Assembly (NCBI RefSeq): GCF_010015445.1
Contig: NC_053116.1
Span: forward strand, 29,907,785-29,971,784
From: Perca fluviatilis
Taxonomy: Eukaryota; Chordata; Actinopteri; Perciformes; Percidae
Length of the DNA: 64,000 nucleotides
Direction: 5' to 3'
The number at the start of each line of letters is the position of its first letter. Positions within the stretch are counted from its first letter, which is position 1. The notes below the pieces were generated by a model, which did not search any database, was not told where the DNA came from, and worked only from the letters and a program-made list of their open reading frames with translations. Shown here piece after piece: positions 21,705 to 34,200 of the stretch. A program made the translations under genes and the position numbers.

Positions 21705-24700
21705 CTACAGGTAGTTGGAGGTCACAAAGCCATGGCTGTGGCTGACTCGGCTCTGGTGCATCATGGCGCGGTCGTACGCCACCTGGACGGACTTGCGGAT
21801 GCTGGACTTGCGGCCCTCCATTATGCGCAGCTTGTCCGCTGTGTCTTCTACACCCAACGGTGTCAGCTTATCACGTGGGAGCCACTGCCTACAGTACCAA
21901 AGACACAGATTGATGATTAGCACTTTCAATGCTTTACACCTATTTGCATCATTCGGACCTATATGTGTTCAATGTAAAGATATACATATGATGAAAATAA
22001 ACAAAATTCTTCTTCATGTTTTTTTTCTTTTCAAATTAACACACAAGTTGTCCGTTTTTAGAGCAGCAGCTTTGCTCAGGAGTTATGATTCACCCAGCTG
22101 AGGGTCTCACTGTGGCAGGAGGAGCACTTGCACTACATTTGGGCATGTCTGTTTGACCCTCACCATGTTCGCTTGTTGTCAAAGAAGAGCACAAGGTAGA
22201 GCCTCTCGTTGGTCTCCTCCTGCCTCTGCTCCCCCAGACAGAGGACCTCTTTGGGTGGGACAGGGATGGGCACCCCGTTGTGCAGCAGGCCCTCCTCAGG
22301 CATCTCTGGGTCGATGATCTGGAACAAACGCACAGTCAATCTCACAGGAAACGTAGGTCTGTTTCTAGCACTGCGCTCTCACACAGCTGTTCTATGAGAT
22401 TGAAATTCTTAATTGGGAATAACCCCTTGAGGCAGTCAGAGCTCCGCTCTCTGTCAAGATGCAGAGACGCCAGACATGCTCGCGCTTATGCACTCTTGGG
22501 TACCGAAATTTGGCACCGTTTGATTTAAAGTGAATCTGTCCTCGGTAGTACCAACATTATTTTTTAATTTTTTATGCGTTCTGCAGAGAAGGGAGACTGG
22601 CGGTCACATGGTAGATATCGTTCATATACATTTATTTATTTTTTTAAACTAGTCAAGGCAGCAAGCGTGTGTTGCTCAGGCGGCCGCCTAAGCTGCAAAG
22701 TGCTGCGGGAAACCCTGCCATTTGTTGACAGCTCATATTAAATGGTGCTTCAGTAATATTAGAACAAAGGATTACCAGCGCAGGATAGGAGGGATATCCC
22801 CGACACTTGGCCCACACCAGATCTAGAGGCTCCAGCTCCGTCCCATCCTCAGACATTTGGCTGCTGATGCCTGCAAAACAGCAGCAGACGGTGAAATCAT
22901 TTTATTGATACAAAATTAACAGGACACTCAGGCATGCATATTCCCAATGAGGTTAAAGTGTTATATTTGTAACACAAAATGTCCTATGCTTAGGGCACAT
23001 TTGTGAGCGGGGGAGAGGGAAAAAGAACGCCATGCAATAATGCACAGCAGAAAAAAAGCTATATAAATGTCAGGTGAAGTTGAAAAAAATTTAAATAAAG
23101 ACATACCAGTGTAATCTGAGTCTCCGTTGACTATCTCCAGAAAGGGAACTTTGGAAAGAGCTGGTTTCCCGAGGCTTCGCTTAGGTGGTGAGCTGCTGTA
23201 AGACAGCACATTGTATCGTCAATGTATTGTCAATCATTACAATAACCAAAGAACTGCTTACAACAGATAGACCATGTCTTACATTTCTTTGTGCAGGACT
23301 GGACAAGGGCTGTACTCAGAGTCTGATCCGCCGTCTTTGTGCTTGTTGAAGCCATTGGTCAGCCCTGAAAGCAAATGAGAGGAATCTCAGAACAATCTTA
23401 GAAAACCAGGGGAAAACTAAATAGAAAAGGACAAATCTAAGCATAGATATCTTTAGTCTCATCTCGGTCGCAATTAAAACACCAGAGAGCTAGAACGACA
23501 ATCAGTGCAAAACAGCAATAATCACAGATAATGGGGGATGGAGGGGTGGTGTAAGGGTAGAGGGAATTGGGCAGTTGTTTGTTTTGTAGATTTGGTAGCA
23601 TGTGGATCAGTTTCCTCACCATAAAAGAGAAAGAACAAGAGGATGGTAACCTGATGTGATAAACAGATAATAAAATGGATAAAGATAAGTTGAAGACTGC
23701 TCTTAACTCTTGAAGATAAGGGATGACAAGTCTGTTCTGAAAGCAAGAATGTAGCTAAATTTAACATTACTTCAAATGTAACAGCTGCAACTGCACTCAT
23801 AACAAGCCATACATCCCTTCACATGTATTTGCTGTCTGACATGTTAACTGGTAGCCAATAACAAATGTAAAGTCAGCACATTTAACAAGAATCCTATGTG
23901 ATCATATCCTAATGCTTGTCTTCAGTGCCAAGAGTAGTCGGGTCTAAAACACCGCCCTGAGTTGAGGATCTTAAACTATTGTCAGTACTAAGAAAAGCTT
24001 CTCACCACTTTCCAGTGTATGGTTTGGTGTCTTCTCCAGTTCACTATCTGAGCACATGTCTCGACTGGGGGTCCATTGTTCATTGAGGATGGGGGGTCCG
24101 GGGCTTTTCTGTGGGGTCTTGGATGGAGTGGACAAAGGTGTGGTGGATGGGGTACTGGCTGTGGAGTTGGGTGCTGTTAGGGCGTTGCTTGTATTGTTGT
24201 CCTGCTGCCCTTTTCCGTTCAGCAAAGGATTGTCTCTCTCTCTGAACAACTTGGCTCCATTTTTTGCCTTTTTGAACAATACAGAGGTTCGTCGTCCAAC
24301 TCCCCCAGTGGTGTGCCGTGGGGGGGTGCTGAGCTCTGGTAAGCCGTTGGCCACCGCCTGTCCTTCACTGTGCAAAATGGGAGGCGCAAGCCGCTCCTGT
24401 GCTTTAGTGCAATTCATATTCTCTGTGGTGCTGTCTGAGAGGTCACCGTCCATCTTTAGGCGTTTGCAGGGCCAGCTGGCGGACTGAGGCTCCCCTGTGA
24501 TTGGTCGCAGGGTGGGAGGCTCCAGAGGTGCGCCCCCAAGTCGTGGAGGAGGAGCCGGCCCTGTAGGTTCCAGTGTCGGGGGCGAAGTGGATTTGAGGTC
24601 TTCTGGAAGATAAGAGGAGAAAAATTTAATTCAATTTCACTCAGTGTTTATTTCAAATGAATGTCCATTTAGTATGTAGTGTGATGTGGTGGTGTAGTGT

Positions 24701-27700
24701 TCATACTGGAAAATGGTGTCACTTAATAATGGTTTACATTTCATTCTAACAGTCTAACCACAGTCTAAAGGGAGTTGAGATATTCTGTAGATATGGAGAA
24801 CCTTATCAAGACGAGTGAATAAATAACTTTGCTCTCACAACCGTACACCAGCAACATGGTAACATGGCAGTATTTTATGACTCAACTGATAAATCACAGG
24901 TGTTCTACTGTACTCCTCTACAGTAGCAAGAGACTGTTTGACTGGACTAGCCTGTAGTCAGAAGTGGGATGACATGGCATGATGTACGTGGCCAATGGAG
25001 AGTGGTGAGTCCATGAGAGTGATGTATAAAAGAGGTGCAGACATAGAGTGCACTGGGAGAGAGTAGTTGTGAGGCAGCCATGGCTAACGAGACTCTGTTG
25101 GCCCCTACTTACTAGACTGGAGACAGTGGGGTGGTTGGGGTTGGTGCGTGGGGGGGACCCTGGCTCAATTACCTGAGGACAATGTTCCGTTAGCTCATGT
25201 TCACAACTGGTCTCATTGAAGAAAAAAAAAAAAAAAAAGAGGCTTTTAAAGGTTCATGCATTGGCAATTTCATACTGTTGAAGGGTCAGTGCTTTTCATC
25301 ACCCACCTTTGTCCAAAGACAAAAGGCTGGTATCTGGCTTGGCGTCTTTGTCATCATTTTCCTCGTCATCTTCGTCCTCATCGTCTTCCTTCAAATGTCC
25401 ATTGTGAAGGCTGTGGCGGGGGTGTTGGCCCTGCCTGTAGCGGATGTTGTTTATCTCGCGACGAAGTAGGCGGATGCGTCGAGTTCGGGCGCCACTGCAT
25501 CTCATTGAGGTGACAAAGTCCAGCTTTTCTAACAGCTCCTTCAGCTGTTCCTCCACTGTCATATGAAGCCGGTTGTCTGGATCCAGAATGCTGTCAACTG
25601 GACACAACAGGAAAGAGTTAGGCTAAGAGTGAAGCTAGCGTGCTTTTTCCATGAAGGTACAACAAAACATGACTTTAATACTGATTAGCTAATAAGCACG
25701 TAGAACAAACGAGCAAGCCAAAATAATAATATAATAGTGTAAATGTAATAAATAATGCATAGATTCTCTTTTGCAGAGGTGTACACGAGTGCGATATGGC
25801 CTGTAGATGTCTAATAGCAGACAGCAAATGCATTGGAGATGGTACAACTAACATTTTGGATAAAAGTGTATGGAGCTAAACGGTGTAAAGCCCCTGATGT
25901 TAATGTTAGCACAAGTTTGGCTCACTGTTAACCATAGTGAACAAACTGCAGCGCGATCACCTGGAGGGGGCTTTTACAAGGCGTCCTTAAAGTCTGTACT
26001 CCCCAGCTTTTTTCCAGCATGTAGATTGTGCTACTAGAGGGAAGAACACACTAGACCACGTATACTCTAACATCAAGAAAGCACACAGAACTGCTCCTCT
26101 CCCTCACCTGGGCCAGTCAGATCACATAAACTAATCCTGATCCCAGCATAAATCCCGGTCATCAGGACTATACAGCCAAGTAGAAGGACTATCAGAACCT
26201 GGCCTGACACTGCCCTGTCTCATCTCCAGGACAGCTTCCAATAAGGACATGGTTGTGTGCAATGTTACAGAACCGAGCCCTTTGTTTATTGTTATGATTT
26301 CATCTTGCTTGTATGCTGCACAATTTACATTACAGCAGAGGTGAACAACTGAATGTGTACTCAGAGTTCAATGTTCCTATACTAGTTTAATTAGTATAGT
26401 ATTAGTATTTTGTCTTTGAATTGTTTTTACTTGAATACTTAAATTTAAAGAATTATTTTAAAGAAAATAATAAGAACTGTTTTCATTCAACATTGTGCCC
26501 ATTATCATCATCAGTGATTAAGTAACTCAGACTTTTAAAAACACATTTTTAAAGGATATCGTCTAATTATCGTTATCGTCAAAATCTGAAAAAATATCGA
26601 GATATTATTTTTTTGTCCATATCGCCCACCCCTAATAGACAGTGTGGGATGTAACAATCTGCAGCTGCCGGAAAAACACAGACTGTGCGTTCAATGAAAC
26701 TGGTAACCTACAGCCTCGTGGTGCATTCAAAGTTATTGTTAAATGCCCTTTTCCCATCTGGTGGTTGTTTTTGTCGTTCAACAGCTATTTACTAGTGAAA
26801 TAAGTTATTGTTATAGTTATTACATTATTATTAAATCATTTAATTTTGACCATATGGCCTTAGCAATAAACAAGCCGTTCTTTAATGTCGCCAACTGTTG
26901 TTTAGTAACCTTTATTTTTTATTTTTTACTTTCTTAAAAAGTATCAGTTCAGGCACTGTTAAGGCACCGGTACCGTTTTAAAAGTACCGGTATCCAAACC
27001 AAACAATACCCAACCCTAATATTGACCCTAGTTTCAAATGTGTGACTAGATTGAAACATTTTTCTTTTGTTTACAGTAAATAAATACATAATAAACAAAT
27101 ACAAATCTTAAAATCAAGTTCATAAAGTCACTTTCTTTGCATTCATTTGATTCCCAATCAATATACACTGGTAAGAATTGCTTTCCATTGTTAATATGTA
27201 CTTAAAAACTGTTCTCAAATGCAAAATAATATAATTTTAATCATGTGATAAAACATGCGATTAATCGCGATTAACTATAGAAATTCAGTGATTAATCGCG
27301 TTAAAAAAAATATATCGTTTGACAGCCCTAATATAAATTGATTGAGCATTACCGGGTTGAGGTTATACAGCCATAACACAAGGAAACCAGGCAATTAAGA
27401 TTGGAATTAATGGTTTAGGCCCCAGAGGGTTAACTATGAACACATCAGTCAATGGATAGTCAGGGAAACAACTAAACTGATACAAAAACACAGTTCCAAA
27501 ACCAATTGTTAAAATGATTACAGGTAAAAAATATATGACCCAGCCCTCTCCTGCCAAGTTGCCTCATTCAAACCTAAGACTTCCCAGAAGATGTCAGTCT
27601 CCACTATATAGACACAACAGCCTGACATCTCGACATAAGAGCAATATGCAAAATAGGACATGGAACACTGCCATTTGTTGGTGCCTACACCAATTTGTTA

Positions 27701-30700
27701 TCATCATCATTTAAGAAGGAAGCATTGGCGCTGACATTCATGTTACCCATAGGAACAGACAACTAACTTGACACATGACATGGTAAATATACATTTGAGA
27801 CAAATAATTGAGGACTATTTTCAACAAATTATTGCTCTGTATTACTCATCTAAGGTGTTATTGTGTAATTAATGTTTCTTTGTTAAACAGACCAAACCTA
27901 TCGTAAAATAAATGTTTCTTAATTGTACTGGATCATAGATCCTGCATTTACTATTAAATCATATGAGAGGGATACATACGAAAGGTGTGTGTGTGTGTGT
28001 GTGTGTTCACATCCCGTGTCAAGAACCACTCTGTGACTCACCATCCTCCCAGGTGCAGCTGTAAAAGTCTCGTTTCTGCAGTGAATCTGAGAGGTGCATG
28101 CCAGTGTTCAGGTCCAGGCCAGTGTTGGTGGCTTGGCGTTGGGCATGGCGCAGTATGGCTCCTCCTAAGTCTCTAAGACGCAGCGCTACTCGGTGGAAGA
28201 CTGTGTCCTTGCTGTTGTAGAGGAGGCAGTTGGACACCATCAGGTTGAAGTCCGTCTCCAGGTCGGTCACTGAGCGGTAGGCATGATTCTCTAGCTTAGA
28301 GCGCATAGTGGAGAAGTCCATGGGCTGGCTGATGAACTCCAGGTAGTCTGGGACCTGAGAACAAGACATTACTCCAAAAGTTAATGGGACAGAAAGTGGA
28401 CACATATTTGCAGTAGTGCTGGGCGGTATACCAGTTTATACAGTATACTGGTATTAATTTCCCGTATGATATGAATTTTTCATATACTCTAATACCGGTG
28501 CATTGCCGCAGGGAGCGCTACGGCCGAAGTAATCTGCAAGTGAATTGAGAACGGGAGCCCAGTTAACTGCATACCCTTCTCACTCATGGTAGTAACTTTA
28601 TAACACAACAATAAATATGCTACTGCACATTCAAGAACAGAGAAGAAAGTTAGAAGATGAAGAAAGACTGGAGATACACCAGAACAACGTATGCTCAAGA
28701 GAGGAACATAATCGGACATAATTTAGCCACTGTTGTTGCCCGTCACTAACATTATTTGGTTGCGCTAATGTTACTCGGCCGTGCTAACGTTAAAGACATG
28801 TCATTTCAAGCATGCAGCGGCGCAACATTATGAACGCAATAACAATCCACCTACGGTCCCGCTACAGACCATTGAGAAAGATGGGAAAAAGATGGGTTCA
28901 GAGCAATGATTAAAACACTGGATTTAAGATATCTTGCCTCGCTGAAATACATCCGCCAACATGCTAACATTATTCAAACACCGAAGGAGGCTGACAGCAG
29001 AGCTACGTTCAGTCGCCCACTTTTCTACAACCTAATTTACCTGTGGCCAAGGTAGTGTTTATACAACTATCTTACAACTATTTTGTTTTGAAAGGGAAAC
29101 AATGTTAAAGTAGTTTGTATGTGTATTCATTTGATTTAAGTTTATTTTACTACTTTGCAGTTTGCACAATATAAATAGTTTTGAATCTGTAACGGTTTCA
29201 TGCATTTTCCTTCATATAACCTTATTGTATAATGTTGTGGAGCCAAGCAAACCCTTTAGTAATCAAAGCTTTTAGTAAACATGATGACATTAAAAAGTTT
29301 TTGTGATATTCTATGTATCCCTGACAGTAGAATAAGCCATTATAAACCTATATAAAGGCCCACTCAAGCAAAAGAAAGAAAATACCGTGATATAGCGTGA
29401 AACCTCCAGAATCTTAAAAAATACTGTTACAATTTTTTGTTATACCACTCAGCACTAATTAGCAGATGAATACAAATTAGTGGAAGTGCAAAAGGTGAAA
29501 AAGTGAAATATAAGAGGTGCTATTTTGGTTGGACTGGTTCTGGAAGTAAAAGCCCCATTCATTTATTCCAAAGACAATGTTACGTGCTTCACAATTCGAG
29601 CACTAAGAGCTTTGCTGGACATTAACCTTTCCCAATTAAATACAAAAGATTAAGAACCATTAGAAAATATGTGGTTCTTCGAAGTTATAAGCCTGTGTCA
29701 TACCTGCAAACTCAGAAGGGCTGAAATAACAATAACTTATTTCACCAGTAAATTACTGTTAAATGACAAGAGCCACCACTGGATGGAAAAAGGGTATTTT
29801 ACCATTACTTTGAATGCACCATGAGGCTGGCGAGGCGGGGCTGAGTCTGTGTTTTTCAGACAACGGCAGCTACAGTCTGGTGTTACAATCCTCTACAGTG
29901 AAATACAGACACATTTTTACCCTGTTTAGCTGTCGGCATTTTAACGGTGTTTACTCCAGCTGCTTGCTAACGGTAGACTAACATTACCTGCTGCCAGGTG
30001 TAGTTGTTAACTAGCGTCCCGTGCGCAAAATTACGAATCCCACTATGGCCACACCAAGACCCGCCCTACGAAGCAGCTCGTTTGGTTGGGGTTAGGCATT
30101 TGACCTCGAGTGGTTAAGGTTAGGTTTGGGTTAAAACGCAGCGATTGGTCAGGAGATAGGACCTGTACATGTAAGCATGGACGCCTGGCCAATAGTAGTG
30201 TGTGAATGCTATTGAAGGGCGGGTCTTGGCGTGGCCCTAGTGGGGGAAAAAAAATATCGTGTCCCGTGCGGCGATGTTTCCGTTCCCTCTAACATCTGTT
30301 TTCGGAGCATCAGAGAGAAGCGCAGTCATTTAAGTGGCACCTAAATAAGGCACCGAAATCTGCGTTGCTATTTGGTCCAGTAGATAACGGTGCCGTATTA
30401 GCACCGGGTCTTGGACGCCCCCAAAATAAAAACTCTTCAGATCTACCAGATTCATGTGGATGACATTTTCCCATTTCAAACGGTGATTTTCACCAAAAAA
30501 CAACTAGTTTGCAGGTATGCTGTGTACATTGAAACTTTAGGGGCAGGCCAACTACGCCTCCCAAGGTGCACTTCGGCAAGAAACATAGTAAGAAACTAGG
30601 GATGGGCGATATGGCCTAAAATCCATATTGCGATATACATTGCAGCCTCTTGCGATAACGATATATAAATTATAATAGAACCATTTCAGACCAGGTTACA

Positions 30701-31108
30701 TAGACCCTAAGGAAAACCAAACGGCTAAATATATATATATTTTTTTTTTTTAAAGAGAAAGAAACGTAGTATGTAGTTTTGAGAACATTTATTGTTCAAA
30801 ACTGTAATTATACAACATAATGTTGCAGATGAATAAAATTCAAGTACACTAGTTGCAGAGACTTTGACAAAGAAAAAGCTTAAAGTATTGGGTGTCTTCT
30901 CTTTAGTGCAAACCATTCTTAAAGGCACTACACTTAGTAAGTTTAAGTCCTTGGTTCTTAAATGCCACCCAAGATGCAGAGAACAGGAAAAACTGGTGTC
31001 TGTTTAGTTAAGGAACAGACACCGTACTGGAAATACTTTCAGTATTAGGCAAAGATGCACAAATACTTTAAATAAAAACATATTTCAAACAAAGTTTCTT
31101 ACCTGCAG

Positions 31109-31180
<72 letters not shown>

Positions 31181-31183
31181 CAC

Positions 31184-31261
<78 letters not shown>

Positions 31262-34200
31262 TGATTATAGTTATACATTGCAAGTTGTTAGCAACACCAT
31301 CAGGCGGCCTGGCGCGGCTGCCTGCTGGTCAAACGGTGCAGCCTCTGCTCAACCCGTACGGCAGGGCCGTAAACGAACCGGTACATTTGTTGGTCCCACT
31401 CCGCCGCTGCACACACGCGCACACACACACACGGTTGTATGTTCAGCGGGGAAGTACAACGTCTGCAAACACCGGCTGCCAAGATTCCAATCGTCCGTTA
31501 TATAGTGAATGGTCAGGCTGGTGAAAGGCTCCATGGTAGGCTATGGCTCGACCACAGCTCCGTTGTAGTGGCTTAAATCCAAACCAAGACCAAATAATGG
31601 ATGTTGCACCGGTCTTTTTCACCAGCTCCTTGTTTCGCTTTTAGTCATGTTTACTCAAGATGACGCGTTGCAGCTCGTGGCTCTAAACTTCGCGGGTAGA
31701 TTGCGTCATCAACATGAATTATCGCGATAGTGCAATATAATTAAAATCTCTATCGTAGGCCAATTTTGTATCGTTTATATTGCATATCGTCTATATCACC
31801 CATCCCTATAAGAAACATATAATACAACAAATAAATAACAAAATATTCTAAGTAAATAGGATAAATAGGTTTGGGATTATTTTTACTACTGAAATTCATT
31901 TATTGTTATTACAGAGGGAAATTACCAAAAAACATAAACGGTCCCCAACCCTAGTCATAAGATTATAAACCTATAGGGTTTTTACATTATCTGGGAGAGG
32001 CCCGGGTTTCTCTGTTAAGTAACACTGAGCAATTTAATTTTAAGAAATATTTGAAATGAGAATACATAATGGGGAAAAAATACAGGGCCCTCCCACTTCA
32101 CAACTCTATATAACCTGTTTGCATACATCTGGTCTTTGGCAACTTGTGTTCTAACAGTGAAATGTCTGACCTCCTTGATATTGACTGGTTGTGCAAAGAT
32201 CTGGGCTGTGTCCTTCTCCTGTAGTTGGTCCAGAGTGGAGCGGAGCAGCATCAACATAGGGGTCAACTGCATCTCCAGAGCTTCCTGGTGAACTTTGACC
32301 TGCAGTTGTCAGATGATATGCATGTGATGTCACCATATGTGGAAGGTGCAGCCATAAAGGTTCTACAAACTGCCCAAAGGCTAAAGACAAGAGAAGCAAG
32401 CAAATTTCTCAAAGGAGAATGTCTACAAAATATCACATGAAGCACTTATCTGGTCAGATTTCAATATCCACACACCATTGGCAGTCCATTACATCATATG
32501 TATAATTGATGGCTTTCTCTTTTAACCTCTTAACAATCCGATGGCCCGTCCGAAATACTGTCTTTCGAAGGCTGTAGCGGTCTCGGTTTTAAAGCTAGAG
32601 TAAAAATATTGGTATCATATAAAACAATCAAAGAAATATATGACATGCTAGCTTGTCCGGAAGGGGGCTAAAAATACACTCCAAAGTTAGGCTTCATTTT
32701 GGTGAGGGAAAAACTGGCATTTGGTTATTTTCAAAGCAATCTCACTCTATAAATGATGTGTTGTGACCTTGAGGATAACCACAGCCTTATAGAACTTTAC
32801 AAACACAAACAACAGACCTAGGGCATTCAGAGATGTATGGCTTTAGGTAGACTGATAGTAAACTGGGTTTCTAAGCAGTTTCTAAAACATAAGTGCGGCA
32901 TCCAACTGCTGAAAAATGCAATTCTTACAAAAATCTCCAAATGTCAAATATTTTTGATAATGAATCACAGCATTTTTATGGTGTTGGACGAGGTCTTGTT
33001 GTCTAAATTTGGTATTTTGGAGGGACATTTTTTAATTTCTCAAGTGGTCAAAAATGGTTAGCGTCAAACCTGTACAGCAAATCATATCAAGCCAAAAATT
33101 GCTGCAACAATTTATGATACATGATAATGGCTCATTTACTTCCATCATAATGTTCTAAGCACTTATACACACTCAAAATGTATTTTAATTATTATTTAGG
33201 TTCCCGGCCTCACATCACTTCTATGTAATCAACTGTTGACCTTTTATCTACCCCTGAACATCCTGTCCCCCACCCCTCTAAAAAAAGAGGAGGAGGAATG
33301 CTAAGAGGTTAAAAAGGTATTTGTTTATTTTTCTCTCTATCACATAGCTCAGCCCATTTATTGCAGCCACCTGTTTGTTTTGCCACTCAGTTGTGGTTAG
33401 GGGATACTATCATGTGAAAAAGAGATGGCAATGTCTCTACTACTCTATAAGACAGGCAAATAAAAATGTGACCATCCAAACACCTCAGAACTTCAGACTA
33501 CATTGGTAAACACCTTTAAATGAATTTGAAATACCTGTAATTTACGTACTTTAGATCTTCAGTAGTTCAGCTTCAAAATTCTGTATTGTGTAAATTAAAC
33601 TTCATGCTTTCAAAAGGGTAAAGGATGAATTAACAAGCCTGAAAATAAAATGCCTGTGACATTAATCCATGCATGTTACCTGTTCTCGTTTAAGTTTCTC
33701 CCTCTTGCGGATGAGCTCCACCAACAGCCTGGCTTTTTCAAGATCATGCCGCAGCTTTTGCCAATATCTCAGTGCTTCTCTTGCAGCAGAAACCTTCTCA
33801 TCCACCTCAGGCTACAAAGTGCAAGACATAATTTTTTGCTTTATTGTATAAACACTGTATCAGAGATGTATTCAAAGGCAATCAATTAAGTTTAGGAATT
33901 GTTGGTTAGGACAATGGCAAAAAAAAAAAAAAAGAAATTGAATACCATCACACATTTTTTATCATCAGAGTAGGGCTGGGCGATAAATCGATTTTATCGA
34001 TTAATTCGAATGTTTAGTTAACGTTGATTTGTTTAAATGAAAATCGCTTTTCTCCTTAACATCCGCCAATGCTCCCCTCTGGGCTCCCGTAGTTCCAAAC
34101 AGGTTCAGCCCTCCCCCCGCGCGTTTGCCATAGAGATACACAAACAACATGGTAGCGACAGGGACTAACATTAGTTCTTTTCTTAACCAGTCGCTTCATT

